Source of the DNA: DATBHM01 sp036557505
GTDB lineage: Bacteria > Actinomycetota > UBA4738 > JACQTL01
Assembly (NCBI GenBank): GCA_036557505.1
Contig: DATBHM010000065.1
Span: 11,767 to 75,766 of the forward strand
DNA: 64,000 bases
Direction of reading: 5' to 3'
The notes beneath the pieces were generated by a model. The model had not been told where the DNA came from. It worked only from the letters and a program-made list of their open reading frames with translations, and ran no database searches. Position 1 is the stretch's first letter. The number at the start of each line of letters is the position of its first letter. A program made the translations under genes and the position numbers. Positions 17,635 through 25,640 of this stretch are shown here, piece after piece.

Positions 17635-17699
17635 GTCAATCGGATTCCCTCGTGCCGCCGTCGAGCGTCGATCGGCCGGGGATCGGACAATGGGTCGCC

Positions 17700-19022
17700 A
17701 TGGGTGCCGGGTTCGGCCGAACGAGGTCCGCCGTGCTCGCCGCGGCGGTCGCCATCGTCGGTGCGGCGTGCACCGCGCATGCCGGGCCATCCGCGACCAG
17801 GCCGACCTCGTCGGTCGCACCGACCACGGAGCCCGCCCCCACCGTCCCCGCCGTGACCACCGCACCGCTGCCCTCGCCTCCGGCGCCTTCGCCGACGAAG
17901 AGCGCGAGCCCCGTCGAGTCCCGGCGCGACCGGCGACTGCTCGTCGTGTGGATCCGCGGCGAGCTGTCGCCGGCGAGCGTCGCCGCGGTCCGGGCCGTGC
18001 CCGGTGTGGCGGCGGTGGCGAGCGTCGGCGAGGGAACCCTGTGGCTGACCGGCCCGCGGGGCGCGCTCGGTCCGAGCGCGGGATCGGGTGCAGAGATCCC
18101 GATCGATGCGGCTGCCGCCGACCCGGAGGCGCTCGGGCGCGTCCTCGGCCGGCAGCCGTGGCTGGGGGCGCTCGAACGGGGAGAGGCGGTGCTCAGCACG
18201 ACGTCCGCGGCGCTCCGCCGGTCGGGAACCGGCGACCGCCTGACGTTCGCCGGCGGGCTCGACGCGACGATCGGCGCCGTGGCCACCGACCGCTCGGTCG
18301 GCGCCCACGAGGTGTTCCTTCCGGCCGCGCTGGGTGCGCGGGCCGGGATCGGCGGGGCCGACTACCTGCTGGTGCGCGTGGCGAAGGACGCCGGCCCGAT
18401 GCAGACGGAGGCGGCGGTCGCGAGGGCCGTACCGGCGAGCCCCGGCCACGAGGTCCGCGTCCGGTCACAGGCCCAGACGGTCTACCTGCGCCAGGCCGAC
18501 GGCGTCCTCCCGCCCGAGTGGACGAAGGTCTACTTCGGGGAGTTCACCGCGGTCCCCGGCGCGGGCACCATCGCCATCGACCCCGCGTGGGTGCGCGAGC
18601 ACATCGCCACCGAGCGCGTGCCGATCCTCGGCGACGTCACCTGCAACCGGGCGTTGCTTCCGCCGCTCCGCGCCGCCCTCGACGCGATCGTCGCCGAAGG
18701 CCTGTCCCACCTCGTCGACCCCGCGCACTACGGCGGGTGCTTCGCCGAACGGCTGATCCGGGGTTCGACCTCGCAGATCTCCCAGCACGGGTACGGCGCC
18801 GCGATCGACATCAACGTCAGCACCAACCTGCTCGGCGCCGAGCCCACGCAGGACCCGCGGATCATCGCAGCGTTCCGCCGCGCGGGGTTCGTATGGGGCG
18901 GCGACTTCCTGCTGCCCGACGGCATGCACTTCGAGTACGGATGTCCGGCCGCGCGTGCGCTCCCGGAGCAGACGCAGGTCCCGGAGGCGCTGGGTGGCCT
19001 CGCGCTCTGCGGAGGTGCATGA
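17700..19022 (+). CDS. Lipoprotein with C-terminal M15-type (D-Ala-D-Ala carboxypeptidase-like) domain
   Basis: 440 aa from ATG 17700, chosen because the protein then opens with a compact signal (RSAVLAAAVAIVGAAC) whose Cys fits lipidation. An in-frame GTG at 17652 would add 16 residues. After a Thr/Pro/Ser-rich linker comes a middle domain of unknown type (~80-270). The last ~150 residues carry M15 peptidase signatures: SQISQHGYGAAIDINV (His and Asp zinc ligands) and GGDFLLPDGMHFEYG (final His). It probably trims peptidoglycan stem peptides at the cell surface. Confidence 0.85.
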   Translation: MGAGFGRTRSAVLAAAVAIVGAACTAHAGPSATRPTSSVAPTTEPAPTVPAVTTAPLPSPPAPSPTKSASPVESRRDRRLLVVWIRGELSPASVAAVRAVPGVAAVASVGEGTLWLTGPRGALGPSAGSGAEIPIDAAAADPEALGRVLGRQPWLGALERGEAVLSTTSAALRRSGTGDRLTFAGGLDATIGAVATDRSVGAHEVFLPAALGARAGIGGADYLLVRVAKDAGPMQTEAAVARAVPASPGHEVRVRSQAQTVYLRQADGVLPPEWTKVYFGEFTAVPGAGTIAIDPAWVREHIATERVPILGDVTCNRALLPPLRAALDAIVAEGLSHLVDPAHYGGCFAERLIRGSTSQISQHGYGAAIDINVSTNLLGAEPTQDPRIIAAFRRAGFVWGGDFLLPDGMHFEYGCPAARALPEQTQVPEALGGLALCGGA

Positions 19023-19080
19023 TGCCCGCCGCACACCACGGCGGAGTGTTCACACGTCGCCCGGGAAAAGGGGGAGCGGG

Positions 19081-20442
19081 ATGAGCAGCTACGTCAAGGA
19101 CCTCATGGCCGATGTGGAGGCACGGAACCCCGGCGAGGTCGAGTTCCACCAGGCCGTGCGCGAGGTGGCCGAGTCGGTCGAGATCTGCCTCGAGCGCCAC
19201 CCCAGGTACCGGAAGGAGAAGGTCCTCGAGCGCATCATCGAGCCCGAACGCGTGCTCCTGTTCCGCGTGCCGTGGGTCGACGACGAGGGGGAGATCCAGA
19301 TCAGCAAGGGCTACCGCGTCGAGATGAACTCCGCGATCGGCCCGTACAAGGGCGGGTTGCGGTTCCACCCCACCGTCTACCTGGGCCTGCTGAAGTTCCT
19401 CGCGTTCGAGCAGGTGTTCAAGAACTCGCTCACCACGCTGCCGATGGGCGGCGGGAAGGGCGGCTCAGACTTCGATCCCAAGGGCCGCTCCGACGGCGAG
19501 GTCATGCGGTTCTGCCAGTCGTTCATGACGGAGCTGCAGCGGCACATCGGACAGTTCACCGACGTCCCGGCCGGCGACATCGGCGTGGGCGGCCGGGAGA
19601 TCGGCTACCTGTTCGGACAGTACAAGCGAATCCGCAACGAGTTCACCGGCGTCCTCACGGGCAAGGGGGTGGAGTGGGGTGGCTCGCTCATCCGGCCGGA
19701 GGCGACGGGCTACGGCGCCGTGTACTTCGCCGCCGAGATGCTCGGGACGCGGGGCGACGACCTGGAGGGGAAGACCTGTCTGATCTCCGGGAGCGGCAAC
19801 GTCGCCCAGTACACGGTCGAGAAGCTCCTGCACATGGGCGCGAAGCCGGTGACGCTGTCCGACTCGGGCGGGATCGTCCACGACCCGCACGGGATCGACT
19901 TCGAGAAGCTGGCCTGGGTCATGGAGCTGAAGAACGACCGCCGGGGCCGGATGTCCGAGTACGTCGATCGGTTCCCCGGCTCGTCGTTCACGCCCCACGA
20001 TCCCGCCTCCGATCACTGCCCGCTGTGGGCGATCCCGGCGGACTGCGCGTTCCCCAGCGCCACCCAGAACGAGATCAACGCGAAGGACGCCGCGAACCTC
20101 GTGAACAACGGCGTGTTCGTCATCGCCGAGGGCGCGAACATGCCGACCACGCCGGACGGCGTCGAGCGGTTCATCCAGGCCGGCATCCTGTACGGCCCCG
20201 GGAAGGCGGCCAACGCCGGCGGGGTCGCGGTGAGCGGCCTCGAGATGTCCCAGGACTCGCTGCGGGTGTCGTGGCCGCGCGAGGAGGTCGACCACCGGCT
20301 GAAGGACATCATGAAGGCGATCCACAAGCAGTGCTTCGAGACCGCCGAGGAGTACGGGACCCCGGGAAACTACGTGAACGGCGCGAACATCGCCGGGTTC
20401 CGCAAGGTTGCGGACGCGATGCTCGACCAGGGGCTGGTGTAG
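19081..20442 (+). CDS. gdhA: NADP-specific glutamate dehydrogenase
   Basis: 453 aa from ATG 19081 with SD GGGGAG. It aligns over its full length with the 450-aa hexameric GDH family. Substrate motif KGGLRFHP is followed by PMGGGKGGSDFDP with the catalytic Lys, then DVPAGDIGVGGREIGY, the dinucleotide-binding SGSGNVAQYTVEKLLHMGAK and EGANMPTT. It assimilates ammonium into 2-oxoglutarate to form glutamate. It is directly followed, in the same frame after a TAG stop, by a sulfurtransferase. Confidence 0.96.
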   Translation: MSSYVKDLMADVEARNPGEVEFHQAVREVAESVEICLERHPRYRKEKVLERIIEPERVLLFRVPWVDDEGEIQISKGYRVEMNSAIGPYKGGLRFHPTVYLGLLKFLAFEQVFKNSLTTLPMGGGKGGSDFDPKGRSDGEVMRFCQSFMTELQRHIGQFTDVPAGDIGVGGREIGYLFGQYKRIRNEFTGVLTGKGVEWGGSLIRPEATGYGAVYFAAEMLGTRGDDLEGKTCLISGSGNVAQYTVEKLLHMGAKPVTLSDSGGIVHDPHGIDFEKLAWVMELKNDRRGRMSEYVDRFPGSSFTPHDPASDHCPLWAIPADCAFPSATQNEINAKDAANLVNNGVFVIAEGANMPTTPDGVERFIQAGILYGPGKAANAGGVAVSGLEMSQDSLRVSWPREEVDHRLKDIMKAIHKQCFETAEEYGTPGNYVNGANIAGFRKVADAMLDQGLV

Positions 20443-21270
20443 ACGGGGCCGCTGGTCGACGGCGACTGGCTCGCCTCGCACATCGACGACGAGGGCGTGG
20501 TCGTCGCCGACGCCCGCTGGTACCCGGACGGGTCCGGACGCGCGACGTACGAGGCCGGACACATCCCCGGCGCGGTGTTCGCGGACGTCGACAACGATCT
20601 CGCCGTGCCGAAGACCGCGACCACCGGCCGGCACCAACTGCCCACGCCGGAGGCGTTCGCGGAGGCCATGTCCCGGATGGGGATCGGCGACGACGACCTC
20701 GTGGTGGCCTACGACGACGCGGGCGACGCCAATGCTGCCCGCCTATGGTGGATGCTCGACGTGATCGGCCATCGGGCTGCGCTCCTCGACGGTGGGCTCG
20801 CAGCGTGGCCCGGTCCCCTCGAGATCGGTCCGTCGCCGCACCGCCCCACCGCGTCGTTCACGCCGAGGCCCTGGCCGGACGACGCGATCGCCGACGCGGC
20901 GATGGTGGACCGGCTCCGGAGCGATCCGGCCGCGGTGGTGATCGATGCTCGTGCGGCGGAGCGGTTCCGCGGGGAGACCGAGCCCATCGATCCGGTGGCG
21001 GGCCGCATCCCCGGGGCGGTGTCAGCGCCGTTCGCCGGGAACCTCGATCCGGCCAACGGGCGGTTCCTGCCGCCCGAACGGCTTCGCGAACGCTTCGAGG
21101 CGCTCGGCGTCGCTTCCGCTCGCGAGGTCGTCGCGTACTGCGGCTCGGGGGTGACCTCCGCCCACGACGTGGTCGCCATGCGGATCGCGGGCTTGGACCC
21201 CCCGAGGCTCTACGTCGGCAGCTGGTCGGAGTGGATCACCGACCCGGCGCGTCCGATCGCCACCGGCTGA
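20443..21270 (+). CDS. Two-domain rhodanese-type sulfurtransferase with non-canonical start
   Basis: About 275 aa. The N-terminal inactive rhodanese domain (VVVADARWYPDG, AGHIPGAVFADVD, VVAYDDAGDANAARLWWML) has Asp in place of the Cys. The C-terminal domain has the active-site loop YCGSGVTSAHDV. It is a thiosulfate or 3-mercaptopyruvate sulfurtransferase. Homology extends upstream to PLVDGDWLASHIDDEG, beyond the first GTG (20497). The only codons left after the gdhA TAG are ACG (20443) and CTG (20452). An AGGGG SD lies about 9 nt before ACG, where an ATG would be expected. Translation may use ACG, CTG, or coupling/read-through from gdhA. Confidence 0.85.
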   Translation, partial: TGPLVDGDWLASHIDDEGVVVADARWYPDGSGRATYEAGHIPGAVFADVDNDLAVPKTATTGRHQLPTPEAFAEAMSRMGIGDDDLVVAYDDAGDANAARLWWMLDVIGHRAALLDGGLAAWPGPLEIGPSPHRPTASFTPRPWPDDAIADAAMVDRLRSDPAAVVIDARAAERFRGETEPIDPVAGRIPGAVSAPFAGNLDPANGRFLPPERLRERFEALGVASAREVVAYCGSGVTSAHDVVAMRIAGLDPPRLYVGSWSEWITDPARPIATG

Positions 21271-21273
21271 CGG

Positions 21274-22170
21274 TCATCGATCGAGCTCGGCCAGCACGCC
21301 ACCGAGGGTGTGGATCGAGCTCTCCGTGATCGGATCCGCGACCAGGATCGCCTCGTCGGCGCCCGCGTCGGCGAGGTCGCGGAGCGCACCTGCGACCTGG
21401 GGGGGCGAGCCCTCGACCGGCGTGACCCCCTCTTCGCGCCGTCGTTCGCCGGCCGTCCGCTCGAGGACCACGAGGACGCAGGCGCTGCGGTCGACCTCGG
21501 CGGGGTTCCGGCCGGCGGAACGGCATGCCTCGTCGATCGACGCATTGCCCTCGGCGAAGCCCTCGGCGGTGTTGCCATACCAGTCGAACCAGGTGTTCCA
21601 CGCGTCGACCCACGGAAGCGTCTCCGCGAGCATGCGGGGGCCCGTGCTGCCGACCATGAGCGGCAGCCGACGGGCGGGCATCGGGAGCAGGACGGCGTCC
21701 TCGATGTCCCCGAACCGGCCGTGGACCGTGACGCGCTCGCCGGCCAGGAGTCGGCGAATGACGTCGAACGACTCCTCGAACCGCGCGGCCCGTTCGGCGA
21801 AGGGGAGGCCGAACGCGCGGAACTCGGTCTCGTTCCACCCGGCCCCGATGCCGAAGACCAGCCGCCCACCGCTGATCTCGTCCACGGTCGCCGCGCGCTT
21901 GGCCAGGACGGCCGGGGGCGAGAACGCCGCGCACGCGACCAGCGGCCCGATGCGCACACGCCGCGTGACCACCGCGAGTCCGGCCAGCAGTCCCCACGCG
22001 TCCCACGGACCGCGCTCGGGGCGGCCGTCGTCCCGGTAGAGCAGGTGGTCGCCGACCCAGATCGAGTCGAACCCGACCTCCTCGGCAGCGCGGGCCATGG
22101 CCGCGTACTCGGGCCACCGGACCACGCGTTCCACCTCGGGCAGCTGGATGCCCACTCGGATCGGCCGCAC
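21274..22170 (-). CDS. LLM-class (luciferase-like) oxidoreductase, probably F420-dependent
   Basis: 298 aa from GTG 22170. Typical TIM-barrel features: VGIQLPEVERVVRWPEYAAM, GFDSIWVGDHLLYRDD, VTRRVRIGPLVACAAF, AVLAKRAATVDEISGGRLVF and GIGAGWNETEFRAFG. The SIWVGDH and GAGWNE segments belong to the actinobacterial F420-dependent branch. The substrate is unknown. It converges on the sulfurtransferase with only 3 nt between stops and has its own leaderless promoter. Confidence 0.88.
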   Translation of the reverse strand: MRPIRVGIQLPEVERVVRWPEYAAMARAAEEVGFDSIWVGDHLLYRDDGRPERGPWDAWGLLAGLAVVTRRVRIGPLVACAAFSPPAVLAKRAATVDEISGGRLVFGIGAGWNETEFRAFGLPFAERAARFEESFDVIRRLLAGERVTVHGRFGDIEDAVLLPMPARRLPLMVGSTGPRMLAETLPWVDAWNTWFDWYGNTAEGFAEGNASIDEACRSAGRNPAEVDRSACVLVVLERTAGERRREEGVTPVEGSPPQVAGALRDLADAGADEAILVADPITESSIHTLGGVLAELDR

Positions 22171-22177
22171 GGGGCGG

Positions 22178-22183
22178 AGTCTA
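22178..22183 (-). promoter_or_regulatory. Leaderless -10 hexamer (TAGACT) of the LLM oxidoreductase gene
   Basis: TAGACT on the minus strand ends 7 nt upstream of GTG 22170, with no SD in between. Confidence 0.5.
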
Positions 22184-22201
22184 CGGACGGCCGGGCCGGG
22201 C

Positions 22202-22522
22202 TCAGCGGGTCGCCATCGCGGGCTCGACCGTCATGCCCCGGATGCCCCGCTTGGGGCTCACCAGCTCGAACACCCGCATCACGGCCGGCTGCACGTTCAC
22301 CAGGCGGAGGTGACCGCGACCGGACAGCCCCTGGGCCAGCACGATGAGCTTGCCGAGCCCCATGCTGTCCATGAAGGGCACGCCGCCCATGTCGAGCGTC
22401 ACCTGTCCCCCGATCAGCGCGAGGTTGGCGAACGTCTCTGCCGCCAGCATGGCGTTGACGTCGGCGAGCTCCCCGGAGAGGCGGAGGCCGACGCCGTCGG
22501 CCAGCGGTTCCGTTCGCAGCAC
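22202..22522 (-). CDS. STAS-domain anti-sigma factor antagonist
   Basis: 106 aa. The sequence GVGLRLSGELADVNAMLAAE, QVTLDMGGVPFMDSMGLGKL and GLSGRGHLRLVNVQPAVMRV is a complete STAS fold. The phospho-acceptor Ser of SpoIIAA-type proteins corresponds to the Ser in FMDSMGLG. It probably binds a serine-kinase anti-sigma factor and releases a sigma factor. No partner kinase is adjacent. Confidence 0.85.
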   Translation of the reverse strand: MLRTEPLADGVGLRLSGELADVNAMLAAETFANLALIGGQVTLDMGGVPFMDSMGLGKLIVLAQGLSGRGHLRLVNVQPAVMRVFELVSPKRGIRGMTVEPAMATR

Positions 22523-22633
22523 GGGCCTGCTCCCTTCTCCTCCCCGAACCAGGATCGGCGCCCGGGGAGGCGAACCTTGATCCGGCCGGTGGCCGTTTCG
22601 CCCGCCCCGGGGGCGGAGGCCGAACGGACGAAA

Positions 22634-22660
22634 CGGGCGCCCCCGGGACGGGGACGCCCG
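22634..22660 (-). terminator. Probable intrinsic terminator after the G1 peptidase gene
   Basis: On the minus strand, CGGGCGTCCCC and GGGGGCGCCCG form a long G+C stem with one mismatch, followed by TTTCGT. It lies 25 nt past the peptidase stop. Confidence 0.55.
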
Positions 22661-22685
22661 CTGGTCCGGAGCGAGTGCGAAGGCG

Positions 22686-23507
22686 CTAGTGGCGGTGGTG
22701 CTTCGCCGCGGTGCCGCACGACGTCGCGTAGGTGCAGTCGTTGAACGCCTGGGGGCTCACCGGCGCCGACGGCGTCGCGAGCACCCTGCCGTTCCCGTCC
22801 ACGAGCTGCATCTCCTCGGCGGCCCGGAGGTTCGCCGGCGCGCCGTTCACCGTCGCGTGGGTGAAGCGCACGGTGCCGAGGTTCGGCATGGCCGAGAGCC
22901 CGGTCCCGCTGGTCCCGATCAGGAGCGGGGTCTCCTCGATCCACTCCGCGGTCGTGTGGGTGGATGGGTAGGGGACCGTCTGGCTGAACGTGGCGCCGGT
23001 CGTGACGTTCTTCAGGGTGATCGTCCAGACGTCGGAGTCGCCCACGACCTCGGCGATGTTGCCGTGGATCGTGTCGCCGGCGTGGACGGCGAAGTTGCTG
23101 ATCGTGATGCTGGGCGCGGGGATGACCTCCCACCACGCGTTGTACGAGGCCTTGCCCCCGGCCGCCACGTCCTGCTCGGTCCCGGCCTGGATCAGCGTGT
23201 TGTCGGTGACGGTGCACGAGGCATCGACGCAGCCGCCGCCGATCCCGATCCAGGTGGACGAGGACTCGGCCTCGCCGGCCTTGTGCTGCCGGGCGGTGGG
23301 AACGACCCACGTGCCGCCGATCGAGTTGAACAGGGTCGAGCCGCGCTCGAGCGTCCCCTGGTTGTAGCCGGACCAGTTGTTCGACTGGTTGGCGTTCAAC
23401 GCGACGATCGTGCCGTGGGACGCAGGGGCGGCGGCCTGGACGGCGCAGCCGGTCGTTCCCAGCGCGAGCGCAAGGCCGGTCGCTGCGATGGCGAGACGGC
23501 GTCGCAT
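22686..23507 (-). CDS. Secreted/lipid-anchored G1-family (eqolisin-like) glutamic peptidase
   Basis: 273 aa from ATG 23507, fixed by the strong SD AAAGGAG. The signal peptide ends in a lipobox-like TTGC. The mature protein has the peptidase G1 pattern: NNWSGYNQG, GGTWVVPTA, SSSTWIGIGG, LIQAGTEQDV (candidate catalytic Gln), YNAWWEVIP and AEWIEETP (candidate catalytic Glu). These acid peptidases are best known from fungi, but bacterial members exist. A DNA hairpin with a T tract follows the stop. Likely secreted protein degradation at acidic pH. Confidence 0.8.
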   Translation of the reverse strand: MRRRLAIAATGLALALGTTGCAVQAAAPASHGTIVALNANQSNNWSGYNQGTLERGSTLFNSIGGTWVVPTARQHKAGEAESSSTWIGIGGGCVDASCTVTDNTLIQAGTEQDVAAGGKASYNAWWEVIPAPSITISNFAVHAGDTIHGNIAEVVGDSDVWTITLKNVTTGATFSQTVPYPSTHTTAEWIEETPLLIGTSGTGLSAMPNLGTVRFTHATVNGAPANLRAAEEMQLVDGNGRVLATPSAPVSPQAFNDCTYATSCGTAAKHHRH

Positions 23508-23717
23508 GCGGATCTCCTTTCGGGCTTCGCGGGCGCACCGAAGCGGTGTCGGCATGTTCCCTCTCTGTGCGGGGCGACTCAGGTGTACCCGCCCGGGGGG
23601 GCACGGAAACGGCCGCGTTCACGCCCTTCGCGGTCCTTCGGATAGGCTCCGCCTGCCCGGCGCGATCGGCGGCCGGCCGGGCCAATCGGTCGGCGCCGCC
23701 TCGAGGAGCGAACGAGC

Positions 23718-23945
23718 ATGTCCGACGAGCCACAGCTGAGCTACGACGAGGACATCAAGCCCCTGTTCCGGGAGTCGGATCGGGCCGAGATGGAGTGGGC
23801 GTTCGATCTGTGGAGCGAGTCCGACGTCCGCTCGAACGCCGACGCGATCCTCGAACGGCTCGAGGCCGGCGACATGCCGTGCGACGAGGCCTGGCCGGCG
23901 GAGAAGATCGAGATCTTCAAGCACTGGGCGAACCAGGGCTCTTAG
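23718..23945 (+). CDS. Small conserved hypothetical protein
   Basis: 75 aa, acidic and Trp-containing: SYDEDIKPLFRESDRAEMEW, FDLWSESDVRSNADAILERL and GDMPCDEAWPAEKIEIFKHW. It resembles a small family common in high-GC actinobacteria, with a single Cys in MPCDEAWP. The DIKPLF opening recalls cytochrome-c-associated domains, but no CxxCH haem site exists. A TAGGCT -10-like hexamer lies ~70 nt upstream. Function unknown. Confidence 0.72.
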   Translation: MSDEPQLSYDEDIKPLFRESDRAEMEWAFDLWSESDVRSNADAILERLEAGDMPCDEAWPAEKIEIFKHWANQGS

Positions 23946-23995
23946 CGCGGTCGGTGGCTTGACCGCCGGGGGCCTCCGGTCCCCATACTTCGCGC

Positions 23996-25627
23996 GTGCA
24001 GCAAGCGCCCCGCCCCCGCCGCCTGCTCGCCGTGCTGTTCCTCGACATGGTCGGGTCGACGCAGGTGGCGTCCGACCTGGGCGACCGCCGGTGGCGTGAG
24101 CTGCTGTCGAGGTTCCGGCGCACCGTTCGAACGCAGCTGAAGCGGTACGAGGGCCACGAGGAGGACACGGCCGGCGACGGGTTCTTCGCCACGTTCGCAT
24201 CGCCCGAGCAGGCCGTCCGGGCCGCCGACGCGATCGTCCGATCGGTCCAGGCGCACGGCGTCGACGTGCGCTGCGGCGTCCACTTCGGCGAGGTCGAGAT
24301 GGTCGACGGTGGGCTCGCCGGGATCGCCGTCCACATCGGGTCGCGCGTGATGTCGCTGGCAGGTCCCACGGAGGTGCTGGTCACGAGCACCGTGCGCGAC
24401 CTCGTGACCGGCTCGGGAATGGCGTTCGAGGACCTGTCGGCGCACGAGCTCAAGGGGGTTCCGGGGACCTGGCAGCTGTTCGCGCTGCGGGCCATCGACG
24501 GACAGGCGGCGACCGCGCCGCTCCTCGGCTCCGACGCCGCCGAACGGCTGGCCGCGGTCGTCGCGGCGGGGAGCTCGCGCCGGCTGGCCCCGCTCGTGGT
24601 CGGGTTCGGCGGGCTCGTCCTCGTGGGGGTCGTGCTGTGGCTCCTGCTCGGCCGGGGCGGAGGTCACGCTGCGGCCGGCGGCAGTCCGTCGCCCGGGGTC
24701 GCGTCGCATCCGGTCGCGACCGGCTCGACGCCGGGCGGTTCGCCGAGCCCGACGGCGATGGCGACCGTGGACCAGGCCGTGGTCAGGCTGAACCCCGAGT
24801 CCGGCGACGTCCACGTGGTGGCCACCGAGGTCATGCAGGGCGGCTTGGGCGGGACGCGGTTCCTCGCGGCCGGCGAGGGCGGAGTGTGGGTGTCGGGAAA
24901 CGGCCTCGTGGAGGTGGATCCGGCGACCGGCGCGACGCGCTCGTACGCGACGGGGGGCGGCAACGTCGTGGTCGGCGACGGCGAGGTCTGGACGGCGACC
25001 GCGACCGGTTCGAACAACGCGTTCCACCCGGCCGCCGCCATGATCGACCCGGCGACCCACACCGTGCGGACGATCAGGTTCCCGGGGACCTACACCTCGC
25101 TGCACGGGACCGTCGCGATCGCCGATGGGTACGTGTGGCTCGCCTACCAGGGCCGGCTGCTGCGGACGGACCCCTCACACGGGGGATTCACCGAGGTCCC
25201 CCATCAGGGAAGCGTCGACCTCGTCTCCGCGTACGGGCAGGAGGTGTGGGGGACCGATTTCATCGCCGGCGTGCTGCGGCAGATCGATCCCAATCTCGCC
25301 CGGGTGGAACAGACGCACATGCTGCAGTTCGGCCCGGACGCCATCTCGGTCGGCCCCGCCGGGCTCTGGGTCGCGAACATCTCCGGGAGCATCGCCTTCC
25401 CGGTCGACGAGGAGACCGGGCAGCCGGGCGCCCCGGTCGGCGTGGGCACCGGCCCGGTGGCCGTAGCGGTCGGTTCGAAGTACGTGTGGGTCGCGAACCG
25501 CGACGACGACACCGTCACGCGGATCGACCCCGCGACGAACCGGACGACGACGTTTCCGGTGCCGGGGAGCCCGGTGGCGGTCGCCGTGGACCAGCGCACC
25601 GACACGCCGTGGGTGTACGTGACCTGA
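23996..25627 (+). CDS. Class III nucleotidyl cyclase fused to an extracytoplasmic beta-propeller
   Basis: 543 aa from GTG 23996. The cyclase domain (~8-165) has metal-binding Asp in FLDMVGSTQ and AGDGFFATF, and the segment GIAVHIGSRVMSLAGPTEVL. There the usual transition-state Asn position is His while the Arg is kept. One TM helix (~200-222) follows, then a Ser/Gly/Pro linker and about six YVTN/NHL-like blades (GGVWVSGNGLVEVDP, GYVWLAYQGRLLRTDP, YVWVANRDDDTVTRIDP). The topology suggests an outside propeller controlling a cytoplasmic cyclase domain. No SD precedes the GTG, suggesting leaderless translation. Confidence 0.88.
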   Translation: MQQAPRPRRLLAVLFLDMVGSTQVASDLGDRRWRELLSRFRRTVRTQLKRYEGHEEDTAGDGFFATFASPEQAVRAADAIVRSVQAHGVDVRCGVHFGEVEMVDGGLAGIAVHIGSRVMSLAGPTEVLVTSTVRDLVTGSGMAFEDLSAHELKGVPGTWQLFALRAIDGQAATAPLLGSDAAERLAAVVAAGSSRRLAPLVVGFGGLVLVGVVLWLLLGRGGGHAAAGGSPSPGVASHPVATGSTPGGSPSPTAMATVDQAVVRLNPESGDVHVVATEVMQGGLGGTRFLAAGEGGVWVSGNGLVEVDPATGATRSYATGGGNVVVGDGEVWTATATGSNNAFHPAAAMIDPATHTVRTIRFPGTYTSLHGTVAIADGYVWLAYQGRLLRTDPSHGGFTEVPHQGSVDLVSAYGQEVWGTDFIAGVLRQIDPNLARVEQTHMLQFGPDAISVGPAGLWVANISGSIAFPVDEETGQPGAPVGVGTGPVAVAVGSKYVWVANRDDDTVTRIDPATNRTTTFPVPGSPVAVAVDQRTDTPWVYVT

Positions 25628-25640
25628 GGGAGTTCGCCGC

